Origin: Bacillota bacterium
Lineage (GTDB): Bacteria > Bacillota > Bacilli > Paenibacillales > NBRC-103111
Length of the DNA stretch: 64,000 bases
NCBI GenBank assembly: GCA_023386955.1
Contig: JAEWIS010000061.1
Span: forward strand, 62,001-126,000
Direction of reading: 5' to 3'
Shown here: piece by piece, positions 7,872 to 17,035 of the stretch
Layout: every line of letters starts with the position of its first letter
Numbering within the stretch: position 1 is the stretch's first letter
Notes under the pieces: model-generated
The model's database searches: none
The model's input: only the letters and a program-made list of their open reading frames with translations
Told to the model about the DNA's origin: nothing
Position numbers and translations under genes: made by a program

Positions 7872-10550
7872 ATGAGCATGGAGCTGGTCAAGATCACCCA
7901 ACTGTCCCAAGAGCTGGGGCTTTCGTCCCGCACACTGCGTTATTACGAGCAGGCCGGCCTAGTCGAAAGTGTGCGACCGGAAAACGAGAAATACAGGTTC
8001 TATGTGCCAGAGGCCGTGGAGCGTCTCAAGCAGATTATAATCCTGCGCAAACTGCAGATACCCATTAAGGACATTTTGCGCATATACCAAAGCCAGGACA
8101 TGGGTGTTATTGTGGAGACGTTTGTGAACCGGATCAAAGCGATTGAAGAGGAAGTGATTGCACTTTCCGAACTGAAACGGATTGTCAACGAATTTTTGCA
8201 GACCATGATACGAAATGGGATCAAGCAAATATCTGTCCTGCCGCTGTTGTATGAGGAAATGGATAAACAGCTGAAAAACGTAGAAAAAAGTAATCCCGTA
8301 ACCTATGAGCAATTGTCCGATGTCAGTGAAAGACTCGAAAAGCCGGTTGATGTGCGGATTGTTGAATTGAAGCCTATGCGGGTTTTATCCTCCCTGCACA
8401 AAGAATCGGGGATTTCCGAGGTTGACGGTTTCTGGGATTGGCTGATCCAAAAGGGCATTCCGGCAGCAAAGCCCGGACAGCATATGCTCTTTGAATATCA
8501 GGACGATACGTACCAAACCATTGTGATCCGTACAATTCCCGAAAGCTTCGTCAATGATGGCCCTTATATAGACGACATATTTCACGGGGGGCTTTTTGCA
8601 GTTGGAAGCGTATATCTGGATGATGATATGAATACGGCCTTCCGGGGAATGATCCGCTATTTTGACGGCAATGCCTATTATGAAGTGGATTATATGCACG
8701 ATGGGAGACTGCGTCACGAGCCCCTTGTTGAATCAATTATTTCACCGGATGCCCAAAGGGAGAAGGTCGAATTGTTCCTGCCCGTCAAAAGCCGGGTACC
8801 AAACGCTGCCCTCTACGTCCCGAACCGTCGGGTGGAAGATATTTCACCAACTGAGATTGAAGAGGCAAACCCTGTTTTGTGGGGACGGGACATTCCGATG
8901 GACCAATTGCTCCCGATTCTTAACCCCCATTACCGTCTTACCGAATGGGGAGAAGCGGAGTACATCGCCTTTATTGATAAACGCCTCTTATCCACGGGGG
9001 TTGAGGTCAGAATTCCCTTCCGTGTCGATATCGAATTCCGTGTAGATGAAGCGAGCAGCCGGTTTGCTCACGGAAGTGATGAAGGGAGCATCCGCTTTCT
9101 TCACGGTAACCATACATACGGTATCAATATGGAGAACAATTCGGAAAGCGGGTTATCCAAACAAGCCATAAGCTTCAACCAGCCGGTTTTTGGGGATTAT
9201 TTTGTATTTCCACAGCTGGGCCGCATCCATCCGGATGAATACAATTGTGTGACATGGATTATCGGTGAAAAACATCTTGCTGTGATAATTAACGGCGAAA
9301 CAAGGTATTGTGGTGTGGATTTTCCCTACATGACAACGGACCTGCGGATACAGCCGGCTTATCCTGTTATCCTCGGCTCAAACGGCAACGGGAAACGGTA
9401 TTTCCGCAAGGTCCGGGTATCTCAGCTGAAGCATGCCTTTAAACCGAAAATAAAAGGAGGAGAGCTTGCCATGTTTACAAAACAAAGCAACAATCTTTTG
9501 CCCAACATCCATCCGCTGATCACCATGCATTACGGGGAGAACTATTGGTTTAACGGTTGTGCGAGGTATGTGATGGAATGTCTCGGAGAGCCCGATTACG
9601 ATTATTGGTTTTTTTCCGGGCTGACGGGGGATAATTTGGCTCAGGTTTATGCTCGCGACCGTTTCCGGGGGGATGGCGCAACGGATTATCAGGTGGGCAG
9701 CGGGGAAAAAGGGAGGTTCATCGAGGGGGTTTTTGCTGCATGCGGCTATGCCAGCACATTCGTCCCACAGAAGGATGTAAGGTCGAATCGGGACATGTAT
9801 CTGCAAACGCTGATGGCGTATATTGACAAGGGCAAACCTGTGATCCGGTATTTTTATGAATGGGGCGTTTTTGTCGGCTACGAGGATTATGGCAAAACCC
9901 TGCTTTATCTGACGGCAGATAAGCCTGAACCTGAGCGTATTCCCTTTGATAAGGTTTTTGCCTCCCCAGAGCGTTTTGGAGCGGAATCCAATGAGTGGAC
10001 AGACCTGCTTGGGTTTGGATGGTGTTTTGTAGGCGAAAAGAAGAATGAACCAGATCTTGGAATTATTTACCGGAATGTCATCATGGATATGCCTCGGCTT
10101 TTGACCATCCAAACCAAGGAATTCTGCTTCGGTGCCGAAGCATTCCGTTCTTGGGCAGACGAAATTGAGAATGGCCGGTTTGAAGGGATGAAACCCGAAG
10201 CATTTGATGATTGGGCCATGTACAAAATTTATGTATGCAATCTTGCAACCAATGGCAGCTGCCGCAGGTTTCTTGAAAGGGCCTTGGAGAAAAACCCGGA
10301 TATGACCTTTATTGCAGAGATCATCCAACAATACAAGCAGCTGGCTGTGTTATGGAACGGAAGCGATGGCCAGACCCGCCACCAAGGCGATTGTTTGGAA
10401 TCCCTTGGCGGCGGCTTTAATGTGACGCTGGAAGCTTTGACTCACATTGAAAAACGCAAAGCAATCGCGAACAAGATCCGGGAGTGTGCCGGCTGTATGT
10501 CCCGTGTGACCGAGATTCTGAACGAACACAGAAGTTATTTTAATCCTTGA
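7872..10550 (+). CDS. Giant MerR-type regulator fused to GyrI-like, LamG-like and C39-like domains
   Basis: The 892-residue protein opens with a MerR winged helix (residues ~5-75: SSRTLRYYEQAGL) and a dimer-forming helix to ~150. A GyrI-like effector-binding region spans ~157-312, ending VELFLPVKSR. Residues ~375-530 look like a beta-sandwich of the concanavalin/LamG kind (HTYGIN, VIINGETRYCGVDF). Residues ~545-830 resemble the C39-like/BtrH N-terminal papain fold, with NGCARYVMECLGEPDYDYWF near 560 placing a Cys where the nucleophile would be. Typical MerR proteins are 120-300 residues. The N-terminal call is firm; the last two domain calls are by pattern. A perfect SD plus ATG lies inside the gene at 9453-9473. 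It probably senses a small molecule and may act on it; no target gene is adjacent. Confidence 0.85.
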   Translation: MSMELVKITQLSQELGLSSRTLRYYEQAGLVESVRPENEKYRFYVPEAVERLKQIIILRKLQIPIKDILRIYQSQDMGVIVETFVNRIKAIEEEVIALSELKRIVNEFLQTMIRNGIKQISVLPLLYEEMDKQLKNVEKSNPVTYEQLSDVSERLEKPVDVRIVELKPMRVLSSLHKESGISEVDGFWDWLIQKGIPAAKPGQHMLFEYQDDTYQTIVIRTIPESFVNDGPYIDDIFHGGLFAVGSVYLDDDMNTAFRGMIRYFDGNAYYEVDYMHDGRLRHEPLVESIISPDAQREKVELFLPVKSRVPNAALYVPNRRVEDISPTEIEEANPVLWGRDIPMDQLLPILNPHYRLTEWGEAEYIAFIDKRLLSTGVEVRIPFRVDIEFRVDEASSRFAHGSDEGSIRFLHGNHTYGINMENNSESGLSKQAISFNQPVFGDYFVFPQLGRIHPDEYNCVTWIIGEKHLAVIINGETRYCGVDFPYMTTDLRIQPAYPVILGSNGNGKRYFRKVRVSQLKHAFKPKIKGGELAMFTKQSNNLLPNIHPLITMHYGENYWFNGCARYVMECLGEPDYDYWFFSGLTGDNLAQVYARDRFRGDGATDYQVGSGEKGRFIEGVFAACGYASTFVPQKDVRSNRDMYLQTLMAYIDKGKPVIRYFYEWGVFVGYEDYGKTLLYLTADKPEPERIPFDKVFASPERFGAESNEWTDLLGFGWCFVGEKKNEPDLGIIYRNVIMDMPRLLTIQTKEFCFGAEAFRSWADEIENGRFEGMKPEAFDDWAMYKIYVCNLATNGSCRRFLERALEKNPDMTFIAEIIQQYKQLAVLWNGSDGQTRHQGDCLESLGGGFNVTLEALTHIEKRKAIANKIRECAGCMSRVTEILNEHRSYFNP
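9453..9473 (+). promoter_or_regulatory. Internal ribosome binding site inside the MerR fusion gene
   Basis: AAAGGAGG at 9453-9460 stands 10 bases before an in-frame ATG at 9471, exactly at the junction between the LamG-like and C39-like domains. Translation from here would give a free C-terminal protein of about 359 residues. This is visible in the sequence; its use is inferred. Confidence 0.55.
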
Positions 10551-10591
10551 GCATATCGTGCAATTGTTTGGTACGTACAATTCCTACATAA

Positions 10592-10632
10592 AAGAAGCAA
10601 ATCCCCCACAACGGAGACTTGCTTCTTTTTTA
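10592..10632. terminator. Terminator between convergent MerR and ClC genes
   Basis: AAGAAGCAA at 10592-10600 pairs with TTGCTTCTT at 10619-10627, followed by a T-run on the + strand. It may work in both directions. Confidence 0.75.
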
Positions 10633-10656
10633 GTTTTGATATCGGTTGTGGGAGGG

Positions 10657-11991
10657 TCACTGTTCCCGTTTATTATTTTTGTCCCGTTTTCCGGCAGAAA
10701 GCATCCCGTTCAGCTGGCCCAAGGTAGCGCCGGGTATCAGCTCCAAGGGAAACTTGGCGCTGCCGATACGCTGGGAGGTGTAAATTCCCGTGTGACCCGA
10801 CACCAGATAACTGATCAGGCAGGCCATGAACATATACAAGGCGCCCTGTGAGCCGAACAGTTCGATGCCCATAATAAAGCAAGCGATGGGCGTATTGGCG
10901 GCTCCGCAGAATACGGCGATAAAGCCCAGTCCTGCTAAAAACGGAGCAGGCAGCTGCAGGAGCCCGGACAAGCTTTGGCCCAAGGTGGCCCCAATGGCGA
11001 ACAGCGGTGTCACTTCGCCACCTTGGAAGCCTGTCCCCAGAGTGATAGCGGTAAACAGCAGCTTCCAGGCAAAGGCGAAGAGCGCTGCACCGCCGCTGAA
11101 GGCGTCTTGAATCAGCGGGATGCCCAGTCCGAGGTAATCCCGGGTGCCAACTGCATATACCAGAATAATGACGGCGGTACCGCCGACGAAGCTTTTCAGC
11201 ATGGGGTTGGTGAGAAGGCGGGCGGACCATTTTTTGAGAAAGTGGGTGAGTTCACTGAATATCAGGCTCACCAGACCGAATATGACCGCCGCGGCAACAA
11301 CCTTACCTGCTACCGCCAAGGTAAGCTCCGGAACCGCTCCCATGCTGTAATGCAGATGGGGCACCCCCCAGAGGGCTGTGGTGGTCAGATGGCCCACCAG
11401 GCTGGCCACAAAGGCAGGAAGCAGCGCCTCATGGGAGATGAGGCCGATTGCCAGCACCTCCAGGCTGAAGACCGTTCCGGCCAACGGTGTGCCAAAAACG
11501 GAGCCGAAGCCGCCGCTGATGCCGCAGATCAGAAGAATCCTCCGGGTAGCTGGAGATACCCGCAGGAGCCGTCCGAAACCGTCGGCCAAGCTGCCGCCCA
11601 TCTGCACAGCGGTACCCTCCCGTCCGGCTGAGCCGCCGAAGAGGTGGGTAATCAGCGTCCCGGCCAATACCAAAGGGGCCATGCGAAGCGGAACCGCCTC
11701 CTGGCCGTTTTGGATTTGCTCAAGGATCAGATTATTGCCCTTGCCGCTGGTTTTGCCCGCCTTCAGGTAGAGAAGGCTGACCAGCGCCCCACCCAGCGGC
11801 AGCAGGAAAAGCAGCCAGCCGTGCTGCATCCTTAGATCGGTAACATAGCTCAAGGCTGTCAGAAAAAAAGCGGAGGCGGTGCCTGACAGAAGGCCCACTC
11901 CGCTGCCCAGAAGAAGCCATCGCCCCCATGAGCTCAGCATAGCGGCGGGTTTTAATTTTTGCGATTGTGCGTTCTGAAACAACTGTATCAT
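10657..11991 (-). CDS. CLC-F type fluoride/proton antiporter
   Basis: The 444-residue membrane protein has the ClC fold. The family's first selectivity motif, usually GSGIP, here reads GNNLI at residues 85-89. The gating motif reads GREGT at 123-127 instead of GREGP, and the third motif reads GFQGGEVTPLF. These variants define the CLC-F branch, which expels fluoride in exchange for protons. About ten hydrophobic helices are evident. The start at 11991 gives a short polar N-terminus. The gene is a single unit ending at a hairpin shared with the MerR gene. I looked upstream for a fluoride (crcB-type) riboswitch and saw none. Confidence 0.9.
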   Translation of the reverse strand: MIQLFQNAQSQKLKPAAMLSSWGRWLLLGSGVGLLSGTASAFFLTALSYVTDLRMQHGWLLFLLPLGGALVSLLYLKAGKTSGKGNNLILEQIQNGQEAVPLRMAPLVLAGTLITHLFGGSAGREGTAVQMGGSLADGFGRLLRVSPATRRILLICGISGGFGSVFGTPLAGTVFSLEVLAIGLISHEALLPAFVASLVGHLTTTALWGVPHLHYSMGAVPELTLAVAGKVVAAAVIFGLVSLIFSELTHFLKKWSARLLTNPMLKSFVGGTAVIILVYAVGTRDYLGLGIPLIQDAFSGGAALFAFAWKLLFTAITLGTGFQGGEVTPLFAIGATLGQSLSGLLQLPAPFLAGLGFIAVFCGAANTPIACFIMGIELFGSQGALYMFMACLISYLVSGHTGIYTSQRIGSAKFPLELIPGATLGQLNGMLSAGKRDKNNKREQ

Positions 11992-12229
11992 TTCCGTTCA
12001 CGGTTCCTTCCAAAGGTAACACTTGAGTATTGGGACTGATCTGGTAATGAATATTTATCCAGTATAACAAAAGAGGGGAGCCGGTTAAAGAAAGGAATTG
12101 CCTCATGTTTTGCACTTGTGGGCTTAAATAGATGGGACATTGTTTGTCCAATATCATGTTGGTATTAATGGATGTCCTCCGCAAGCGCATACATTACCTA
12201 TGCCTTCCCAATTTAAAGGAATGTGAGTG

Positions 12230-12451
12230 ATGCGCGCCATGGAGATCATTTGTTCGCAATGCAAGGAAAGGATACCGGAAGGATCATTGTCTTGCCGGTA
12301 TTGCGGAACAGTTGTGACTAAAGTCGGAGGAGCATCACCGCCGGCCGCAATAGCAGACGAAGTCAAGAAAAAGAGCTTGGCCGTGAAGCTGTGGCTTCCC
12401 GTTGTGATCGTGCTTGTGCTGGCCGTAGTGCTGGTGCTTGTCCTGAAATAA
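12230..12451 (+). CDS. Small zinc-ribbon membrane protein
   Basis: The product has about 73 residues. An N-terminal zinc ribbon has CSQC and, ten residues on, CRYC. After a short polar linker, the C-terminal ~20 residues (LWLPVVIVLVLAVVLVLVLK) form one membrane span. This gives a cytoplasmic zinc ribbon with a tail anchor. AAAGGA ends 9 bases before the ATG at 12230; a GTG at 12227 is the alternative start. It is a single-gene unit closed by a strong hairpin. The function is unknown; such zinc-ribbon/TM proteins are common in Paenibacillus. The 238 bases upstream hold a GGACA-N5-TGTCC dyad at 12135-12149 and no gene. Confidence 0.75.
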   Translation: MRAMEIICSQCKERIPEGSLSCRYCGTVVTKVGGASPPAAIADEVKKKSLAVKLWLPVVIVLVLAVVLVLVLK

Positions 12452-12479
12452 TCCGTCCGGTTCAACGGCGGCTGAACAA

Positions 12480-12528
12480 CCAATCCGGAGCAGGCGATAT
12501 GGCCTGGCTGGATTGGTTGTTTGTGTTT
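12480..12528 (+). terminator. Terminator after the zinc-ribbon gene
   Basis: CCAATCC and GGATTGG enclose an inner CAGGC/GCCTG stem, followed by a T-rich stretch. Confidence 0.85.
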
Positions 12529-12614
12529 AGGGGCAGGAAATGTAACGGCTTGCAAAATGGGATTGATTTTTCATGAACATTGTGGCAACGTGGAGATAGT
12601 CAGGAGGGAGCCCA

Positions 12615-14870
12615 TTGAACCACAGCTGGTATAACCGCTTGCTCATCTCATATATGCCGATTTTTATTATCGTCCCCAGCCTGCTGCTGGTTATTTTCTA
12701 TTTTGGCTCCGCCGAGCTGTCCCAGAAGGAGACGGCCAAGGCCAACGAAGTCTTTTCCCGGCAGGCGGTGCAATCCCTGGATTATTCCTTCCGTGCCATC
12801 AGCGAAATGATGAACCGGGAGATCATCTCCAATGAATTCGAGCCTTTTTTCTCCGATACCGGCAATCCCTATATTGCCGCCCACAACGCCTCCACCCGGT
12901 TGATCCAGCTGAAGCTGTCCAACCCGCTGATCGACTCCCTCTATTTGTACCGTTTATCTGATAAGGTAGTGCTGAGCCATCAATCCATCAGTCCCCTGGA
13001 GCAATTCTCTGATCGGGGCGTTATTGAACGGGCCGTAAACGGCCCTGTGCCCACCGGGTGGTCCGAGCCGAGAAACGCCGGGCCGTCGCCGGAGGTCTCC
13101 CATATGGTGGTTAGCCTCACCCGCAGTATCCCCCTCATTACCGGGGAGAAGGGGCTCATGGTGGTGAACGTGTCCGCGGATGCCCTGCGGAATCTCCTGC
13201 GGGACATGATCGGCAATGAAATCAGCTTCATCCATCTGTACGATGCCAACGGCCGTTTCCTGCTGGGCACCGAAAACGGACTTCAGGCCGAGGAAGGGGC
13301 TACTCTCATTCCTCCCAATCAGAAGCAGGAGCTGTCCCGGGTGGTGTCCACTTATACAGGCTGGCAGATCCGCAGCGGTATGGTAGGCGTTTCCTTCCTG
13401 CAGATCCTGCTGAAAATTTCGTTTATCTGGATCATCATGGTCATCCTCATCATCACTGTAGGACTGGGCTGGCTGGTGCTGGTTTCCCGCCGCAATTATA
13501 AGCCGGTAGCCACCATGATGCAGCGGATCAGCAGCATGACCGGCAAGCTGCTGCCCTCCCCGGCGCAGAAGACGGGCAATGATGAATTTTCCTATATCGA
13601 ATCCACCCTGAGTGAAATTATCCAGGCTTCGGACGAGTACCGGAAGCAGCAGAAGGAGGATATCATCTACAAACGGCGCCACTTTTTCCATGAGCTTCTG
13701 GAGGGGAGCAGAACAGTAACACGGGACGAGTGGAGGCTGGAGCTGCCGAAATACGGATTGGAGCCGGATTTCCGCCAGCTTGCCGTGGGGCTTCTGGAGA
13801 TCGACAGATTCACCGATTTCAGCCAGGCCTATACCCACAAAAGCCAGGAACTGCTGCGTTACGCGTTGGTGAATGCCCTCGGCGAGCTATGCCATAAACG
13901 CAGCCTGGCCGTATGGCCGGATTGGCTGTCCAATGGACAGATGGGAATGCTGTTTCTCATCACGGATACTACCCAAGGCCCGGATTTGGATAAAACCATT
14001 ATGGAGGTAGGCCAAGAACTCATCGTTTGGGTGGAGGCCAATCTGACCTTTACGGTAACCATGTCCTCCGGCGGCTTCGTTGCTGAGGTATCCGACATTT
14101 ACCGGTCCTATGATGATGCCATGGAGGCCATGAAATATAAGTCGGTACTGGGGCGTGGACGGTTCATCGGGCAGAAGGACATTGGCGTCAAATCCGATGC
14201 GGAGCTCTACAAAGGGCTGCAGACCATCCGATCCTTGGCCCAGACATACAGGCTGGGGGACCCCCAGTGGGAGGAGCAGTTCGAGGCGTTATTCGGTGAC
14301 CTGAAAACCGGACTGCTCTCCAGGGATGAATTAATGAACATCATGAATTATCTGGTGTACCACCTGTTCCGCGAAATGATGGAGCTGCCCCAGGAGATGC
14401 AGGAGATATGGCGCCAGGAGGCGGCTCCGGGCTTGAATGATGCACTGGAGCGTTTCGAAACCATGGAGGAGCTTCATGCCGACTTCAAGAAGCTGTTGGA
14501 GGACAATGCGAGGAAGCTCCGAATGCTCCGCCAAAGCAAGAGCAATCACAGTGTTATTCAGGAGGTTAAGCGGTACATCGAGGAGCATTATTCGGACCCG
14601 AACATGTCCTTATCCCTGATCGGTGAGCAGTTCCAGATTAGCACCAGCTATCTGAGCAGATTGTTCAAGGATGAGTTCGGCGAAAATTTTGTGGATTACC
14701 TGGCCCAGGTGAGGATCGGCCATGCCCAGCAGCTGCTGAAGGAAACCCGGGAGACCATCCATGAGGTTGCCAGCCGGGTGGGCTACACCAACTATATTTC
14801 CTTCAACCGGGCCTTCAAGAAGGTAACCTCCACCACGCCGGGGGAATACCGGAGCCAAGAAGGTGCGTAA
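12615..14870 (+). CDS. Membrane-bound AraC-family regulator (YesN-like with external sensor)
   Basis: The 751-residue protein has a membrane span near residues 10-30, an extracytoplasmic Cache-like sensor to about 265, a second span (ILLKISFIWIIMVILIITVG) to about 290, and a cytoplasmic linker. It ends in a double helix-turn-helix AraC domain (residues ~650-750: ISTSYLSRLFKDEFGENF and TIHEVASRVGYTNYISFNRAF, then TPGEYR). The TTG start is set by AGGAGGG 6 bases upstream. Such one-piece sensors typically control the neighbouring LplB/YtcP-type ABC operon, which starts 271 bases downstream behind a terminator. The ligand is probably an oligosaccharide or cell-surface glycan, by inference from the locus. 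Confidence 0.9.
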   Translation: MNHSWYNRLLISYMPIFIIVPSLLLVIFYFGSAELSQKETAKANEVFSRQAVQSLDYSFRAISEMMNREIISNEFEPFFSDTGNPYIAAHNASTRLIQLKLSNPLIDSLYLYRLSDKVVLSHQSISPLEQFSDRGVIERAVNGPVPTGWSEPRNAGPSPEVSHMVVSLTRSIPLITGEKGLMVVNVSADALRNLLRDMIGNEISFIHLYDANGRFLLGTENGLQAEEGATLIPPNQKQELSRVVSTYTGWQIRSGMVGVSFLQILLKISFIWIIMVILIITVGLGWLVLVSRRNYKPVATMMQRISSMTGKLLPSPAQKTGNDEFSYIESTLSEIIQASDEYRKQQKEDIIYKRRHFFHELLEGSRTVTRDEWRLELPKYGLEPDFRQLAVGLLEIDRFTDFSQAYTHKSQELLRYALVNALGELCHKRSLAVWPDWLSNGQMGMLFLITDTTQGPDLDKTIMEVGQELIVWVEANLTFTVTMSSGGFVAEVSDIYRSYDDAMEAMKYKSVLGRGRFIGQKDIGVKSDAELYKGLQTIRSLAQTYRLGDPQWEEQFEALFGDLKTGLLSRDELMNIMNYLVYHLFREMMELPQEMQEIWRQEAAPGLNDALERFETMEELHADFKKLLEDNARKLRMLRQSKSNHSVIQEVKRYIEEHYSDPNMSLSLIGEQFQISTSYLSRLFKDEFGENFVDYLAQVRIGHAQQLLKETRETIHEVASRVGYTNYISFNRAFKKVTSTTPGEYRSQEGA

Positions 14871-14878
14871 CAGCATAC

Positions 14879-14913
14879 AAGGATGGGATTGCGGAAGCGT
14901 CCCGTCCTTTTTT
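14879..14913 (+). terminator. Terminator after the AraC regulator
   Basis: AAGGATGGGA pairs with TCCCGTCCTT and is followed by TTTT, separating the regulator from the transporter operon. Confidence 0.85.
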
Positions 14914-14937
14914 ATTGGCATTCAAGAAATGATAGGG

Positions 14938-14963
14938 GTGCAAAATGTGAAAGGTTCTTGCAC
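14938..14963 (+). promoter_or_regulatory. Inverted repeat upstream of the ABC operon, possible AraC site
   Basis: GTGCAA and TTGCAC are separated by 14 bases in the non-coding stretch before the transporter operon. A weak promoter-like pair follows (TTGTCC at 15030, TTACAT at 15053, 17-base spacer). The placement suits a regulator site, but nothing in the motif proves it. Confidence 0.35.
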
Positions 14964-15141
14964 AAAAGCCAGCAGCGGCGCGGGTTTTCAGCCTATTCAA
15001 AAAGTGATAGCCTCCTCAAAAGCTGTCAATTGTCCGAAGCCCCCGGTTCAGGTTACATTGTGATTGCGGCTAGCCGGATCGGCTTCCCGGACCGGGCAGC
15101 CTGTTTGGCCGGCAATCGGTAACAAGACGGAGGTGAGTACG

Positions 15142-16101
15142 ATGAACGATATGGAAATCGCACAGACAAGCACAGGCCGCGGAACGGCGCCAAAACACAC
15201 CTTGTCCGGGCGGAGGCGGTGGATGCTGAACAAGCCCCTCATCGTCATGTTTTTGCCGGCAGTAATCTTTTTCGTTCTGTTCAAGTACGTTCCCATGCTG
15301 GGGATTGTAATCGCCTTCAAGGATTATAATTTCGCCGACGGCATCCTGCACAGCCCTTGGGTAGGATTGGGGAATTATGAGTATCTGTTTAATAACCCGA
15401 AAACACTGACCATCATCCGCAATACCCTGGTGTTAAGCTCCCTCACCGTATTCGTGGGCTTCCCGTTCCCCATCATTCTGGCGATCCTGCTGAATGAGGT
15501 ACGGAAATCCTGGTTCAAAAAATGGACGCAGACGCTTCTGTACCTGCCCCATTTTCTCAACTGGGTTATCGTGGGCGGTCTGGTGGTCATGGTCTTCTCC
15601 CTGGAGACCGGCATTGTGAACCATTGGGTGAGCAAGCTGACGGGAGAGGCGTATCCCTTTCTCTTTAAGGAAGGCTCATGGATTGCCATCTTCGTTGGCT
15701 CCGGGATTTGGAAAACGGCTGGCTGGTCGGCCATCATCTATCTGGCGGCCTTAACCTCCATCGATCCCAGCCTGTACGAAGCGGTGAATTTGGACGGGGC
15801 CAACAAATGGCAGCAAATCCGCCATATTACCCTTCCTGCGCTGCAGCCGACCATTGTTCTGATGTTTATCCTGAACATCGGCAATGTAATGGATGTGGGC
15901 TTCGACCAGGTTTATGTGCTGCAGAATTCCGTGGTCATCGGTGTAGCGGAGGTCATCAGCACTTGGAACTACAAGGTTGGTTTGGGCTCCGGCCAATTCA
16001 GCCACGCAACCGCTATGGGGCTCTTTGAATCCCTGATCGGTCTCACACTGGTGCTGGTGGTTAATACGATCGCCCGGCGTTATGACCGGGGATTGTGGTA
16101 G
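15142..16101 (+). CDS. Sugar ABC transporter permease, LplB family
   Basis: The 319-residue inner-membrane permease of a CUT1-type oligosaccharide importer has six hydrophobic spans and the ATPase-coupling EAA loop (YEAVNLDGANKWQQIRHITLP). Its N-terminus (MFLPAVIFFVLFKYVPMLG) is characteristic of the LplB/YteP group. The start at 15142 has GGAGG 8 bases upstream; reading further upstream would be unsupported. It precedes the second permease by 14 bases. No ATPase gene is present, as usual for this group, which shares a common MsmX-type ATPase. Confidence 0.92.
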   Translation: MNDMEIAQTSTGRGTAPKHTLSGRRRWMLNKPLIVMFLPAVIFFVLFKYVPMLGIVIAFKDYNFADGILHSPWVGLGNYEYLFNNPKTLTIIRNTLVLSSLTVFVGFPFPIILAILLNEVRKSWFKKWTQTLLYLPHFLNWVIVGGLVVMVFSLETGIVNHWVSKLTGEAYPFLFKEGSWIAIFVGSGIWKTAGWSAIIYLAALTSIDPSLYEAVNLDGANKWQQIRHITLPALQPTIVLMFILNIGNVMDVGFDQVYVLQNSVVIGVAEVISTWNYKVGLGSGQFSHATAMGLFESLIGLTLVLVVNTIARRYDRGLW

Positions 16102-16115
16102 GAGGGAGAAGAGGG

Positions 16116-16991
16116 ATGAGAATTTCCGCTGGAGAAAAAATATTTTATGCCATTAACTATCTAATTCTGTCGCTGGCTTCCCTAAGCTGCATCCTGCCCA
16201 TTCTCCACATCATATCGCTGTCCCTGAGCAGCGCCGAGTCCATTACGATGGGCCAGGTGGGGCTGTGGCCGGTAGAATTTACGGCAGAAGCGTACCGCAA
16301 GCTGGTCTCCGGCACCGATGTGCTGGGCGCCTTCCGCAACAGTGTGCTGATCACGCTGGTGGGTACCGCGCTTAATATGGTGTTTACTGTCTTGACAGCA
16401 TACCCTTTGTCCAAGCAATATTTTTATGCAAGACGGTTTTTTACTCTGGCGATTGTGTTTACCATGCTGTTTACGGCGGGGCTGATTCCCAACTACCTGC
16501 TGATCAAATCGCTGGGGCTGGTGAACACCTACGGGTCCTTGTGGCTGCCCGGACTGATCAGTGCGTATAATCTGCTCATTGTCCGGACCTTCTTCGAGAA
16601 TATTCCCGAGGAGCTGGAGGATGCGGCCCGGATCGACGGCTGCGGAGAATGGCGGCTGATTATCCAGATGGTGCTGCCCTTGTCCCTGCCGGTGATCGCC
16701 ACCATTGCACTGTTTTATGGAGTGGGCCATTGGAATGCCTTCTTCAATGTCCTGATCTACATTAACGATTCCTCCAAGTTTAACCTGTCCGTGCTGGTGC
16801 AAAATATGATCCGCAGTCAATCCCTCATGTCGGAGCTGGCCCAGCTGGATCCGGACGCCTTCCGGAACCTGACGCCGGAGGCGATCAAGTCGGCAGGCAT
16901 TATCGTCATGGTGCTGCCTATGCTCATTATCTATCCGTTCCTGCAGAAGTATTTTGTAAAAGGTGTGCTGATCGGCTCCATCAAGGGGTAA
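16116..16991 (+). CDS. Sugar ABC transporter permease, YtcP family
   Basis: The 291-residue partner permease has the EAA loop EELEDAARIDGCGEWRLI near residue 170 and a C-terminus ending KYFVKGVLIGSIKG, typical of the YtcP/YteP-associated group. GGAGGG overlaps the stop codon of the first permease and sits 9 bases before ATG, so the two are translated together. It forms the membrane channel with the LplB-like protein. Confidence 0.92.
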   Translation: MRISAGEKIFYAINYLILSLASLSCILPILHIISLSLSSAESITMGQVGLWPVEFTAEAYRKLVSGTDVLGAFRNSVLITLVGTALNMVFTVLTAYPLSKQYFYARRFFTLAIVFTMLFTAGLIPNYLLIKSLGLVNTYGSLWLPGLISAYNLLIVRTFFENIPEELEDAARIDGCGEWRLIIQMVLPLSLPVIATIALFYGVGHWNAFFNVLIYINDSSKFNLSVLVQNMIRSQSLMSELAQLDPDAFRNLTPEAIKSAGIIVMVLPMLIIYPFLQKYFVKGVLIGSIKG

Positions 16992-17035
16992 ACCCGCAAG
17001 GGTATCTATAAAACACACATTATGGAGGGGTTGCA

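Noticed and set aside
12135..12149. GGACA-N5-TGTCC dyad before the zinc-ribbon gene as an operator
   Set aside because: Short, single and without a clear promoter near it, so chance cannot be excluded.
11992..12230. Fluoride riboswitch upstream of the CLC-F gene
   Set aside because: No stretch matched the conserved crcB-type core by eye. A covariance search would be needed to be sure.
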